A DNA stretch of 64,000 bases, taken from NCBI RefSeq assembly GCF_000255705.1, contig NZ_JH636442.1, positions 592,487 to 656,486 on the forward strand. The letters are read 5' to 3'. Numbering within the stretch: position 1 is the stretch's first letter; every line of letters starts with the position of its first letter. The notes under the pieces were generated by a model that was not told the DNA's origin, did no database searches, and saw nothing but the letters and a program-made list of their open reading frames with translations. The position numbers and the translations under genes were made by a program. Source of the stretch: Zavarzinella formosa DSM 19928. GTDB lineage: Bacteria > Planctomycetota > Planctomycetia > Gemmatales > Gemmataceae. Below are positions 37,170 to 47,185 of this stretch, piece after piece.

Positions 37170-38038
37170 TTCACATCATCCGGATTGATGCCAAGTTCCC
37201 GAAGCTTTGCCGCCAACAAATCGGCCCGTTGTCGCTCAATGTCGGCTTGTTTTTTTGCTTTGTCAGCTTGCTCTTTAGCTTTGTCGGCTTGCTCTTTGGC
37301 TATGTCGGCGGCCTGTCGTTCTTTTTCAGTTTTTCGCCGCTCAGCCCTTAGTTTGCGTTCAGACGCTTGGCGTTCTTCCTCCAACTCATCTTCCACTTCC
37401 AGCACTCGTTCCTTGGCTGCCACGGCCTCGGCGGTCACTTCCAAATAATCGCGGAAGAATGTTCCGTCGGGTTTGCGAATCCGTAATTTGCTGGCTCCGT
37501 CATGAACGAAAGTGATGCCAAGACGGGGGCTGATCCATCCGTCCATCGGGTTGATTCCCCGGAAGACGTTTGCCTCGCGGATAAAGCCCTGAAGCGAGAA
37601 ATCTTCCGGATCGTAGATGTAATATTCCTCGACGCCCAAACTTTCGTATCGCCGGAACTTCTCCGTCATGGCTCCCGGCCGGTTGCCGGGGGACAACACC
37701 TCGAAGACAACCTGCGGACAAATTCCCCCTTCAAGCCATTGCTTGTAGGAACCGCGATGCCCCTTCGGTCTTCCAAAAATCACCATCGTGTCCGGGGCGA
37801 TCCTGTTTGCCGGATTGCCAAACTCCGGATACCACAACAAATCCCCGGCGACAAACACATTGGGATCTTGCCTGAAGAGGTCGTCAAGCTCCCCCTTGAG
37901 CATCATGATCCAGTCGAATTGTTGGGTGTTCTCGGCGATGGGTTCACCGTCGGAGTCGGGGTATTCGACCGGGTCCGGGACGCCGGTGGCCAAGGCGGCC
38001 GCCGCCATCCACTCACGGTCTAGAAATATTGTTTTCAT
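37166..38038 (-). CDS. Uma2-family restriction-fold endonuclease with C-terminal coiled coil
   Basis: The 290-residue protein has the Uma2 (DUF820) pattern: RIAPDTMVIFG, VVFEVLSPGNRP and EKFRRYESLGVEEYYIYDP, with the PD-(D/E)xK acids in APD and FEVLS. After residue ~205 it has a long Lys/Glu/Arg/Gln coiled coil with AKEQADKAKEQADKAKKQAD repeats. Uma2 genes are very abundant in planctomycetes and cyanobacteria and their role is unclear. Here it overlaps both neighbours: its ATG overlaps the PSD1 stop (38035-38038) and its stop overlaps the DUF1501 start (37166-37169). Confidence 0.88.
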   Translation of the reverse strand: MKTIFLDREWMAAAALATGVPDPVEYPDSDGEPIAENTQQFDWIMMLKGELDDLFRQDPNVFVAGDLLWYPEFGNPANRIAPDTMVIFGRPKGHRGSYKQWLEGGICPQVVFEVLSPGNRPGAMTEKFRRYESLGVEEYYIYDPEDFSLQGFIREANVFRGINPMDGWISPRLGITFVHDGASKLRIRKPDGTFFRDYLEVTAEAVAAKERVLEVEDELEEERQASERKLRAERRKTEKERQAADIAKEQADKAKEQADKAKKQADIERQRADLLAAKLRELGINPDDVK

Positions 38039-40992
38039 TCCTTGGTCACCATTTCATCGAGATTGAACACCACCCGAACCGTGGCGGTCCAGGCGGCTCG
38101 TTGAACCGGGTCGCCATCGCCGGGACCGGCCACCGTGTTTGCTTCCTTCGGAAGTTTCTCGAATCGCGCCTTCTGGGTGTTGAAGAAGGTCCGCAGTGTG
38201 GTCAACTCGTCGGTGGTTGGCGGTCTTGTCATGCAGCGATTCCACAACATCTTTAGTTTTGCATCTGTGTCGCCGGGGGCCAATGTCAATTGTTTCGCCA
38301 TCGTCTGGGCGAGTTCTTGAAACACGGCATCGTTCAGAATTGTCAGGGCTTGCAGGGGGGTGTTGGATACTTCGCGGCGGGCAGTGCAGAATTCACCGCT
38401 TGGTCCGTCGAAAGTTTGGAACATCGCATACGGGGCGGTGCGTTTGACATAGGTGTAAAACCCCCGGCGATAGCGATCTTCGCCGGCGCTGGCATTCCAT
38501 GTCAGGCCGCCGTAAGTTCCCTCGGAGGTGACGCCCGGTGGTTGCGGCGGGAAGACGCTCGGGCCGCCGATCTTGCGAGAGAGCAGTCCAGACGCCGTGA
38601 GGGCCTGATCCCGCAGGATTTCGGCTTCCAGACGTTGCCGGGGAAAGCGGGCCAGCAATTGGTTCTTCGGATCGGTCTTCAGTTGTTCCCCGTGGACTTC
38701 AGACGATTGCCGGTATGTTGCGGAAGTGACAATGAGCCGATGCAGGTTCTTCATGTCCCAACCCGATTTCATGAACTCGACGGCCAGCCAGTCAAGCAAT
38801 TCCGGGTGTGTCGGGGCATCTCCCTGATAGCCGAAATCCTCCAGTGTGCGGACGATTCCCCGACCGAAGAACGCTGCCCATTGTCGGTTGACAATCACAC
38901 GGGCTGTCAACGGGTTTTGGGTGTCCACAAGCCATTTTGCAAACGCCAGACGGTTCTTCGGCAGGTCTTTGGGAAGACTCGGCAGGATGGCTGGCACATC
39001 GGCCGTGACCGGTGTGGTGGGCTGGTTATATTCCCCCCGTTTGTAGACCGGCGTTGGCCGTGTTTGCCCCGCCGGGCGTTCCTGCATCACCAGTGTGGTG
39101 GGAAATTTCGGGAGCGAGGTCCGCAACTTGGCAATATCGGCCCGTTCGGTTTGCAGTTCCGAGGCAATGGTTACGTATTGGGCCGACAAAATGTTCCGCT
39201 GTTCGTCGGAGAGTTTGGCGGGGTCGATTCGCATGGCTTCTTCGGCCTCGTGTGAGACGGCCCGTGATTCGACAGGGATATCAGCCTTGGTGAACGAGAC
39301 GCGAAATTTGCCCAACCCGGCCGCATAATACTTCTCGAACAACAGATCCAGTTGAAGATCGGTGTCCGCTTCGAGAGGCTTTTTGAGATTGAAGACGGCG
39401 TTGTTGGCTTGGCCCTGTTTGCCGTTAATCGACCATCCGGTGAGAACATTGCCATCCACCGCATGTTCTGGCTTGTTCTTGCCGTCATGGCCTGAACCGT
39501 TGGCTAGTCCGAGCGGAATTGTCGTGTCGCCTGATTTCAGGGTGAGTTCGGTCAGGAAGAAATCCCCGAATGGGCCTTCATAACTCACCCGGCCGGGACC
39601 ATTCGCCGGCAACCGGGGATCGGGGAAGATTTCAATTCGCAGTGCCGTGGTATTTTTGGGAACGGATTTGAACTTCAGTGTGTAGATGTCCCGCTTGCTC
39701 ATGTCTCCGCTCACGAAGATGATGCCATTCGTTTCGCGGTTTAAGGTCGGAATGTTGGCGGTTGCCTCAATGGGTTCGGCGATGTGCCAAGCGATCGCTT
39801 TGGGGCGTTCAGCTTCCTGCCATTTCTTGAAGTTCTCCGGCGAAATTTTCTTAATGAGTTGTTGTTCACGTTCGGCAATTTGCTTGAGAATGGTGTCCCG
39901 TTTGGCGGCGATGTCTGTGGACTTGACGTCCATCGTCGGTTCGTCCGCGTTATTGAGGAACGCGAAAATCTTGTAATATTCGGCCTGCGAGACGGGATCG
40001 AATTTGTGATTGTGACACTGGCAGCAATTAAGTGTGAGGCCGAGCCAGGTTGTTCCGGTGGTGGCAACGCGGTCATTCACCGAGTGCCAGCGGAATTCGA
40101 GCGGGTCGATGCCCCCTTCTTCATTCGTCATCGTGTTCCGGTGAAAACCGGTGGCGATGCGTTGTTCCTCGGTGGCGCCCGGCAACAAGTCGCCCGCCAG
40201 TTGTTCAATGGTGAACCGGTCGAACGGCATATTGGCGTTAATGGCCCGAATTACCCAATCGCGGTAGGGCCACATGCTTCTTGCGCGGTCTTTCTCGAAG
40301 CCGTTGGTGTCCGCATAGCGGGCGAGATCAAGCCATTTTCTGGCCCAGCGTTCTCCATAATGTGGGGATTTCAACAACCGTTCGACGAGTTTCGCATAAG
40401 CATCTGGTGATTCGTCCTTGAAAAACGCGGCTGCTTCCTCTGGGGTGGGCGGCAAACCAATCAAATCGAGGAACACCCGGCGAACCAATGTTTCCTTGGC
40501 GGGGGGATTCAACGTCAGCCCGCTGGCTTCCAACTTGGTGACGATGAACCGATCAATAGGCGTTATGAGCCGATCCGATAACTTTACGCTTGGCAAGGGG
40601 GCCTGTTTCGGAGCCAAGAACGCCCAATGATCCTGATAAATCGCCCCTTCGTCGATCCACCGGGTCAATATTTCGCGTTGTTTGGATGAAAGCGGCTTTT
40701 TGGTGGCGGGCGGCGGCATCAATTCCGTGGCATCTGCGTGGTCGATCCGCTTGATGACCTCACTGGCGGCTGATTTGCCTGGAACGATGGCTACTTCACC
40801 GGATTTTCCTTTGCCATATGCGGAATCACGCAGGTCGAGACGCAAGCCGCCTTTGCGGGCGGCTTCGTCGGGACCATGACATTGAAAGCAGTATTGGGAA
40901 AGAATCGGGCGAACATCCCGGCTGAAATCGACGGCGGCCATCGACACGGCCGGGAACAACATCCCGCCCATGAACACCCAAAAGGAACGCAT
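38035..40992 (-). CDS. PSD1-type planctomycete cytochrome protein, second copy
   Basis: The 985-residue protein has a signal peptide (VFMGGMLFPAVSMAAV), a PSCyt1 CFQCH haem motif (C35, C38, H39), DUF1549 with a second CxxCH (CQCHNHKFDP), a central carbohydrate-binding-like region (TDLQLDLLFEKYYAAGLGKF) and DUF1553 at the end (ARVIVNRQWAAFFGRGIV). The overall build matches the plus-strand copy, but the two are diverged. It is preceded by the PSCyt1-WD40 gene and coupled to the Uma2 gene. Confidence 0.9.
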   Translation of the reverse strand: MRSFWVFMGGMLFPAVSMAAVDFSRDVRPILSQYCFQCHGPDEAARKGGLRLDLRDSAYGKGKSGEVAIVPGKSAASEVIKRIDHADATELMPPPATKKPLSSKQREILTRWIDEGAIYQDHWAFLAPKQAPLPSVKLSDRLITPIDRFIVTKLEASGLTLNPPAKETLVRRVFLDLIGLPPTPEEAAAFFKDESPDAYAKLVERLLKSPHYGERWARKWLDLARYADTNGFEKDRARSMWPYRDWVIRAINANMPFDRFTIEQLAGDLLPGATEEQRIATGFHRNTMTNEEGGIDPLEFRWHSVNDRVATTGTTWLGLTLNCCQCHNHKFDPVSQAEYYKIFAFLNNADEPTMDVKSTDIAAKRDTILKQIAEREQQLIKKISPENFKKWQEAERPKAIAWHIAEPIEATANIPTLNRETNGIIFVSGDMSKRDIYTLKFKSVPKNTTALRIEIFPDPRLPANGPGRVSYEGPFGDFFLTELTLKSGDTTIPLGLANGSGHDGKNKPEHAVDGNVLTGWSINGKQGQANNAVFNLKKPLEADTDLQLDLLFEKYYAAGLGKFRVSFTKADIPVESRAVSHEAEEAMRIDPAKLSDEQRNILSAQYVTIASELQTERADIAKLRTSLPKFPTTLVMQERPAGQTRPTPVYKRGEYNQPTTPVTADVPAILPSLPKDLPKNRLAFAKWLVDTQNPLTARVIVNRQWAAFFGRGIVRTLEDFGYQGDAPTHPELLDWLAVEFMKSGWDMKNLHRLIVTSATYRQSSEVHGEQLKTDPKNQLLARFPRQRLEAEILRDQALTASGLLSRKIGGPSVFPPQPPGVTSEGTYGGLTWNASAGEDRYRRGFYTYVKRTAPYAMFQTFDGPSGEFCTARREVSNTPLQALTILNDAVFQELAQTMAKQLTLAPGDTDAKLKMLWNRCMTRPPTTDELTTLRTFFNTQKARFEKLPKEANTVAGPGDGDPVQRAAWTATVRVVFNLDEMVTKE

Positions 40993-41030
40993 GAACGGAA
41001 CCCCGAGAGAGAGGATGTATCAACCAGTCG

Positions 41031-42500
41031 TCATTTCTTGACCGGAGGCATCGGCGGGGCCGGAGGAACATAGCCGGGTGAGGCATTGAACGCCTTCGCT
41101 ACCATCCCATCGGCCACATTCCATACCCGCACTTCGCCGTCGTAGGAACCACCGGCGACTTGCTTGCCATCGGGGCTGATCGCCACCGCGAACACATGGT
41201 CGGTCAACCCGCTGAGGGTCTTCGTGTTCGCACCAGTTTCGCTGTTCCATACTTTCACGGTCTTGTCGGCCGAAGCGGTCACCAAGATCGGTTCTTTCGG
41301 ATGCTGGACGAGTTTGAGGATGTCGTCCCCGTGGCCGCCGAGGGCTTTGATTTGCTTGCCTTCGCCAGTTGAATTCCACATCCGCAGTTGCTTGTCGGCC
41401 CCGGCTGAGAAACCCGCTTTGCTGTCGGCCTTCACTGCCACACCATACACCGGGTTTTGGTGTTCGGGGAACGTGAGGACGGATTCCTTGGCGGTCAGAT
41501 CCCACACCTTGGCGGTTTTGTCCCGGCTGCACGTCAGCAGGTGTTTGTTGTCCGGGGCGAAAACCACCCCCATCACCCAATCGGCATGGTTTTCAATGGA
41601 TTGTTCCAGTTTTCCGGTGGCCAAATCCCACACCCGCACGGTGCGGTCGCATCCGCCGGTGGCCAGTCGCTTGCCATCAGGGGAGACGGCGAGGCACAAC
41701 ACGGAATCATCCACATCGAGCAGTTGCTTCACCATGACTTGGCTGTTGTTGACACCATCAAGAATCTGCACGCCGTTCTCGGCTTTGCCGGGGCCGTTCA
41801 AGTCTAAAATGCGGACATCCCCTTCTTGTCCCGGCCGCCCCCCGGCGACGGCCAGCTTGCCGTCCGGCAGGAAGGCCATCGCGTAAGCCCGTTCGGCCCG
41901 AGTGTAAACTCGCTTCAGAAGTTTCCCGGTCGCGGCTTCCCACACCGTCAATTCGTGATGCCCGCCGACCACAAGATTCTTGCCATCCGGCGAGAAGACC
42001 AAGGCGTTGATGATCGTCGGATATTTGTATGCGGCCGGGGGATTCGGGGACTTCCAGCGGATGCGAAGCTCCCGCACAAGATCAGCTTTCGGGTCGATGC
42101 CCGCGTCCAGTTTGGCCCCCTGCACGATCCACTTCTTGATGATTTCCGTCTGGGCCTTGGGAACGGGGGAAAGGTTGTCTTTCCGGGGGGGCATCCGACG
42201 TTCTTTGTCCGTCACCATGAGGGTGTAGACTTCGCTCTCCTCGTGCTTGCCGGCATGGATGCCTTCTTCACCGGCCCCGCCAGCCATCAACTTCTCGAAA
42301 GTGGTCATATCGTATTTGCCGGAACGCTTTTTGGCGTCGTGACAGGCGAAACAGTTCTCCTTCAGGATGGGGGCGACATCCATAATGAAGCTGACCGGCT
42401 TCTCTTGGGCTTGGGCGGGGCTTGGCAGAAACATGAGCAAAGCCATGATCGCTGACAGAATGCCACAAAGAATACAAAAACGACAGGTACGCCAGTTCAT
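41031..42500 (-). CDS. PSCyt1-WD40 fusion protein
   Basis: The 489-residue protein has a signal peptide (ILSAIMALLMFLPSPAQA), then a PSCyt1 haem motif CFACH (C50, C53, H54). A seven-bladed WD40 propeller follows, with repeats such as LVFSPDGKNLVVGGHHELTVW and LAVSPDGKRLATGGCDRTVRV. c-Type cytochrome-WD40 fusions are typical of planctomycetes and probably act outside the cytoplasm as redox-linked scaffold proteins. It is the first gene of the nine-gene minus-strand run, divergent from fabH by 172 bases. Confidence 0.88.
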   Translation of the reverse strand: MNWRTCRFCILCGILSAIMALLMFLPSPAQAQEKPVSFIMDVAPILKENCFACHDAKKRSGKYDMTTFEKLMAGGAGEEGIHAGKHEESEVYTLMVTDKERRMPPRKDNLSPVPKAQTEIIKKWIVQGAKLDAGIDPKADLVRELRIRWKSPNPPAAYKYPTIINALVFSPDGKNLVVGGHHELTVWEAATGKLLKRVYTRAERAYAMAFLPDGKLAVAGGRPGQEGDVRILDLNGPGKAENGVQILDGVNNSQVMVKQLLDVDDSVLCLAVSPDGKRLATGGCDRTVRVWDLATGKLEQSIENHADWVMGVVFAPDNKHLLTCSRDKTAKVWDLTAKESVLTFPEHQNPVYGVAVKADSKAGFSAGADKQLRMWNSTGEGKQIKALGGHGDDILKLVQHPKEPILVTASADKTVKVWNSETGANTKTLSGLTDHVFAVAISPDGKQVAGGSYDGEVRVWNVADGMVAKAFNASPGYVPPAPPMPPVKK

Positions 42501-42672
42501 TAGGAAATGCCTCCCTCAGGGTGGAGAGTGTTTGGTGGGATGTTGTCCAGTGTACGAGATAGAAGGCATGGAGTTCAACGAGAATGAGGCGGATTCTCGG
42601 TAAGTTCGGCCCGCCCGTCTGGCGAACACCCGGATGTTTGGCTAGCATTGTCAGAGATTAATTGTCGGTTTC

Positions 42673-43677
42673 ATGGCAAGGCGTTTGCACGGCATGATTG
42701 GCCTTCACAACTCGGTGATTCGCAGCACGGGGTGCAGCGTGCCGAGTCGCGTCGTGCCCAATGAGTGGTTCACCAATTATGTGGACACGTCCGACGAGTG
42801 GATTCGCAGCCGCACAGGCATTCGTGAACGCCGGTTTGTCGGCCCCGGCGAATCATCGGCAACGCTTGGGGTCACCGCCGCGAAACTGGCCTTGGAAAGT
42901 TCTGATCTCCATCCTGAAGATATTGATCTGATTATTTGTGCCACGGTGACTCCGGAGAATATGTGCCCGCAGAACGCGGCCGTGATCCATGCGGCCTTGG
43001 GCTGCCGGCCAATTCCCGCCTTCGATCTCTCGGCGGCCTGTACTGGTTTTCTGTACGCGATGTCCATCGCGGATCAGTTTTTGAAGACTGGCGCCGCCCG
43101 GCATGTGTTGATTGTCGGCTCGGACGTGCTGTCACGCACGCTGGACTTCACGGACCGGAATAGTTGCATTCTTTTTGGAGACGGAGCCGGAGCGGCGATT
43201 CTCTCGGCTTCGCCACAACGCGAACGTGGCGTCCACTCGGTCAAGATTTACGCGGATGGTGGCCCGCGTGAATTAATCCATGTGCCGGGCTTGGTCACCC
43301 CCCAACCCCCGGCTGATCAGAAACAGCATGAACACATACGGCTCAATGGCCGGGAAGTGTTCAAGTTTGCTGTTCGCCGGATGATCGAGTTGACAACCGA
43401 TGCGATATTGGAGTGTCGTCTCGCCGGGCGGTCAATCGATCTGCTGATTCCCCATCAAGTGAACCAGCGGATCATTGATGCCGCCTTGGAATCGACCGGA
43501 TTTCCGTCCGACCGGGTCATGGTTAATCTCGAAAAATACGGCAATACCTCGGCCGCATCGGTCCCGATCGCCCTCGACGAAGCCCTCAAAACCGGCCGCG
43601 CCAAACCCGGGGACACACTTCTGCTGGTCGCATTCGGCGGCGGTCTCACTTGGGGTTCGGCTATTGTGACCCTGTGA
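42673..43677 (+). CDS. fabH: 3-oxoacyl-ACP synthase III (FabH type)
   Basis: The start is either ATG 42673 or ATG 42694; the latter gives MIGLHNSVIRSTGCSVP, closer to the family start. Catalytic residues for the longer form are C123 (SAACTGFLYA), H261 (LIPHQVN) and N291 (KYGNTSAAS), the FabH triad. The enzyme condenses a short acyl-CoA with malonyl-ACP to begin fatty acid synthesis. It is followed by a DUF4058-like gene 55 bases on. Other fab genes are not nearby. Confidence 0.9.
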   Translation: MARRLHGMIGLHNSVIRSTGCSVPSRVVPNEWFTNYVDTSDEWIRSRTGIRERRFVGPGESSATLGVTAAKLALESSDLHPEDIDLIICATVTPENMCPQNAAVIHAALGCRPIPAFDLSAACTGFLYAMSIADQFLKTGAARHVLIVGSDVLSRTLDFTDRNSCILFGDGAGAAILSASPQRERGVHSVKIYADGGPRELIHVPGLVTPQPPADQKQHEHIRLNGREVFKFAVRRMIELTTDAILECRLAGRSIDLLIPHQVNQRIIDAALESTGFPSDRVMVNLEKYGNTSAASVPIALDEALKTGRAKPGDTLLLVAFGGGLTWGSAIVTL

Positions 43678-43732
43678 TTGTGGCCGGGTCGTTTTTCCGG
43701 TGACATGTGCGGTCAGTTTTTACGGAGCAACC

Positions 43733-44461
43733 ATGCCATTGCTCGATCACTTTCGTCCGCCGTTGAGCCGCACGCATCCGTGGAGAGGGTTTCACGGAGC
43801 TTGGGCCGCCGCCATGGCCCGCCTGCTGAATCAAGGCGTCCTTCCGGCCGGTTATTATGCCGTCCCGTTTCTGGATCATGACGGACCCGTGGAAATTGAT
43901 GTGGCGGCGCTACATGACTCAATCTCAAACGGAACGATTGACGGGTCGGCCGGGATGTCCGACTGGAAACCAGACTCTCCCGGAATATCGCTAGTCGTTG
44001 ACCTGACGGCCATTGATGGCGTGCGGGTGGATGTGATGTCAGACAATGGCGACCCGGTTCTCGCAGCCTCCGTCGAATTGGTCAGTCCCGGAAACAAGGA
44101 TCGGCTTCGTTCCCGGCAGGCGTTTGCCTCAAAATGCGCCGTCCTGCTTCGACAAGGATGTGGAGTTGTGGTGGTTGATGTGGTGACAACCCGACTGGCC
44201 AACTTGCACGCCGACCTGCTGGTTGCTTTGGGTGTGGAAGTGGTGTCCGAAATATCTGCTGGTTTGGGGGTCGTTTCCTACAGAACCATCGGCCACGATG
44301 AGGCAGGGCAATTGCTGGCGTGGCCGGCTCCCTTGGAATTGGGCAACCGGCTGCCGACGGTTCCGTTATGGTTGTCGGCCGATTTGGCGGTTCCTCTCGA
44401 TTTGGAAGCCAGTCATGCCGCCGCTTGTGTGGACCTGCGTATTCATCTTGCCGCCGGATGA
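43733..44461 (+). CDS. DUF4058-like / Uma2-related protein
   Basis: The 242-residue protein starts at ATG 43733 behind GGAG. The N-terminus (MPLLDHFRPPLSRTHPW) and central VELVSPGNKDRLRSRQAF with LLRQGCGVVVVDVVT resemble planctomycete DUF4058-type proteins, which share the restriction-like SPxNK pattern with Uma2. There is no membrane segment. Function unknown. It is convergent with mqnE, with eight bases between stops. Confidence 0.7.
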   Translation: MPLLDHFRPPLSRTHPWRGFHGAWAAAMARLLNQGVLPAGYYAVPFLDHDGPVEIDVAALHDSISNGTIDGSAGMSDWKPDSPGISLVVDLTAIDGVRVDVMSDNGDPVLAASVELVSPGNKDRLRSRQAFASKCAVLLRQGCGVVVVDVVTTRLANLHADLLVALGVEVVSEISAGLGVVSYRTIGHDEAGQLLAWPAPLELGNRLPTVPLWLSADLAVPLDLEASHAAACVDLRIHLAAG

Positions 44462-44469
44462 CAGTCGCA

Positions 44470-45600
44470 TCACGCCAGCGCCAGCATCCGTTTGCCTTTT
44501 CGCCACTTCGAGCCGGGTTCCCGGATGATTTCGTGGTATAGCGTGTCCCGTTCGACCGGGGTGTGGCCGGTTTCGGTGATAAGCCGTCGTAATTCCTCGA
44601 CGGTCAATTCTTGCGGGGAATCGCTGCCTGCTTCGTGGTAAATCTTTTCGTGGACGACGGTGCCGTCAATATCGTCGGCCCCGTAATTCTGGGCGATCTG
44701 AGCCGTCTGCATCCCAAGCATGATCCAGTAAGCTTTGATGTGCGGGAAGTTATCCAGCATTAACCGGGACAGGGCCATCACCCGCAGGTCCGTGAGGCCG
44801 GAGGGTTTGGGGATGTGGCTCAGACGGGTGTTTTCCGGGTGGAAGGCCAGTGGAATGAAGGTCTGGAAGCCGCCTGTTTTGTCCTGTAGTTCTCTCAGAC
44901 GCACCAAGTGATCGATCCGGTGTTCCGGCTTTTCAATATGGCCGTAAAGCATGGTGGCGTTCGAGTTCAGCCCGATTTCGTGAGCCTCTTGGTGGACCCG
45001 CAACCACTCGGCGCCATCAGCCTTGTGCTCGCAAATCTGGCTGCGAATCTCCGGGTGGAAAATCTCCGCCCCGCCGCCGGGCAGGCTGCCCAAACCGGTA
45101 TCTTTCATTTCTTGCAGCAGTTCTTTGGTGGGCCGGCCGGTCATGCGGGCAAACCAGTCCCATTCCACGGCTGTCCAAGCCTTCAGGTGAAGGTCCGGGA
45201 ATTCGCGGTGCAGAATCCGCACGATGTTCAAATACCACTCATACGGAAGCTGGTGGTGCAGGCCACCAACAATGTGTAATTCGGTGCAGCCCCGGTCAGT
45301 CGCCTCCCGACCGCGTGCAATAATCTGTTCGTCGGGCATGACGTAGCCCTTTTCGGACTTCAAATCGGCCCGAAACGCGCAAAAGGTGCAACGATAGACG
45401 CACACATTGGTCGGGTTAAGGTGTTCGTTGACATTGTAATAGGTGACTTTGCCGTTCTTTCGTTCCCGCACAATGTTGGCCAGTTCACCCAATGTGTGCA
45501 GATCCGCGTTGGCGTCCAAAAACACGCCTTCGTCATAACTTAGGCGTTCGCCGCCATGTACTTTGGTCCGGATCAGATCAATTCGCTCAGTCGTAGTCAT
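44470..45600 (-). CDS. mqnE: Aminofutalosine synthase (MqnE)
   Basis: The 376-residue radical SAM protein carries CVYRCTFC (C67, C71, C74), the CxxxCxxC cluster. The 'CTFCAF' context, HIVGGLHHQLPYEWYLNI and EWDWFARMTGRP match MqnE rather than MqnC. MqnE makes aminofutalosine from 3-[(1-carboxyvinyl)oxy]benzoate and SAM in the menaquinone pathway, which planctomycetes commonly use. No other mqn gene is near. Confidence 0.9.
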   Translation of the reverse strand: MTTTERIDLIRTKVHGGERLSYDEGVFLDANADLHTLGELANIVRERKNGKVTYYNVNEHLNPTNVCVYRCTFCAFRADLKSEKGYVMPDEQIIARGREATDRGCTELHIVGGLHHQLPYEWYLNIVRILHREFPDLHLKAWTAVEWDWFARMTGRPTKELLQEMKDTGLGSLPGGGAEIFHPEIRSQICEHKADGAEWLRVHQEAHEIGLNSNATMLYGHIEKPEHRIDHLVRLRELQDKTGGFQTFIPLAFHPENTRLSHIPKPSGLTDLRVMALSRLMLDNFPHIKAYWIMLGMQTAQIAQNYGADDIDGTVVHEKIYHEAGSDSPQELTVEELRRLITETGHTPVERDTLYHEIIREPGSKWRKGKRMLALA

Positions 45601-45764
45601 GTGCCGTTTCCATATCGTGGCGTGAGGCCGGCCTCTTCCAAAGAATAACCGTGCCGGGCGGGAATCGCATAACCAGACCCGATTTTCGGCATGAACGGGT
45701 CAATCAAATGCACACCGCCCGGCGGCGAAGAGTATGATAAGGTTTTTCGCTTGTGGGGGACGGC

Positions 45765-47174
45765 ATGTCCACGTTCCGGTGGAAGACGGTGGAACGCCGA
45801 ATCGGCATTATCGGGCCGCGCTGGTGCGGCAAGACCGTCCTGCTCACCTCCCTCATCAACCATTTGAAGTTTCACGATCCATTGCGATTCAAATTGGGAG
45901 CGGCCAACAAATACGGCGAAGTGAGCCATTATAAGGAAATCACGGACACTCCCGATGTTCGCAAACCCGGGTCGCTGTCGTGGTTCGACTATGAGGGTTA
46001 TCGGAATCAGTTCGTGCAGAACGGCAAGTGGCCCGCCGCCACCAAAGACATCTCCCAATACGTTTGCGAATTTGAACGAAGCGATTGGACCTTCAATCGT
46101 TTGCGATTGCATCTGTTTGACTTGCCAGGGGAACGGGTCAACGACATCCCGATGATCACCGGCGAGAAGGATGCGAAGACGGCTTACGCCGCATGGTCGG
46201 ATCGGACGTGTCGCCGGTTGGAGAAAGACCTGACGACCGGGGAGTATTTTCAGCCATTTTTTGAACTCGCCCGGCGGGCTGACGCTTCCGTGGCCGATGT
46301 CGTCCACCGTTATAAGGTCGCTCTCGCCAAATCCCGGCTGGCTTACCGGCCATACATCACCCCCTCGACTTTCTTGCTGGACCGCGACGGACAGCGCATC
46401 AAGGGAACTGATTCGGAAATCTTGGCAAAGACACGTTATTGCGGTCTTTCACCGGAGGAGGAATTCGTTCCCCTGCCCGCCGATTCTCGAACGACACATC
46501 CGGAATGGGTGGAGGCGTTCGTGGGGCGATTTGCCAAATACCAGGAGGAAGTCATTCTTCCCGTGGTGTCCAGTTTGAAGACTTGTCATGCCTTGGTCAT
46601 CATGGTCGATGTGCTGGCTATTTTGGGTCACGGGCCCGGGATGTACAACGATTACCGACAACTTGTCGGCGATCTGCTGGCTGCCCTCGACCCGAAAGAC
46701 ACCACCCTCGATCTGGTGTTGCGAAACGTATATGAGACGCTGCTTCCGGTCAACTGGCGGCGATCATGGATAAGTCGGATAGCCTTTGTGGCTCCGAAAA
46801 CCGACCGTATTCCATTTGAAGATCGTGCGAGAGTGCGGAGTTTGATGGAGCAACTCGTCCGGCATGAGGCCAAGAATTGCCGGGGAATCACGATGGGTTA
46901 TTTCCCGGTCGCCGCTGTCCTCGGGGCGAGGGAGAATCAACAGGGCCGCCGGGAGATGCTCGGCAGCACGTTATATGACGCGGACGGCACGCCGTTGACC
47001 CCCGGAGCCGAACGAAAATTTAGCGTTCCCCCCGTTCCGGATGTGTGGCCGGAACAGGGTTGGAAGCCGGGGGATTTCATTTTTCCGGATGTGTATCCGC
47101 GAGTGTCCCCCCTGAGCAATTGCCCGACCGAACAAGTGGGTTTGGATGAACTGTTCAATTTCCTGAGTTGGTAG
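45765..47174 (+). CDS. YcjX-like P-loop GTPase
   Basis: The 469-residue protein starts at ATG 45765 after GGGGGA. It opens with the P-loop GPRWCGKT (17-24) and the typical YcjX order, in which switch-like regions (RLRLHLFDLPGERVNDIP) follow. In gamma-proteobacteria YcjX is paired with the membrane protein YcjF under stress control. The next gene is a YcjF-like protein 11 bases away, which supports this reading. Role unknown. Confidence 0.75.
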   Translation: MSTFRWKTVERRIGIIGPRWCGKTVLLTSLINHLKFHDPLRFKLGAANKYGEVSHYKEITDTPDVRKPGSLSWFDYEGYRNQFVQNGKWPAATKDISQYVCEFERSDWTFNRLRLHLFDLPGERVNDIPMITGEKDAKTAYAAWSDRTCRRLEKDLTTGEYFQPFFELARRADASVADVVHRYKVALAKSRLAYRPYITPSTFLLDRDGQRIKGTDSEILAKTRYCGLSPEEEFVPLPADSRTTHPEWVEAFVGRFAKYQEEVILPVVSSLKTCHALVIMVDVLAILGHGPGMYNDYRQLVGDLLAALDPKDTTLDLVLRNVYETLLPVNWRRSWISRIAFVAPKTDRIPFEDRARVRSLMEQLVRHEAKNCRGITMGYFPVAAVLGARENQQGRREMLGSTLYDADGTPLTPGAERKFSVPPVPDVWPEQGWKPGDFIFPDVYPRVSPLSNCPTEQVGLDELFNFLSW

Positions 47175-47185
47175 CGGAGAGAGCA

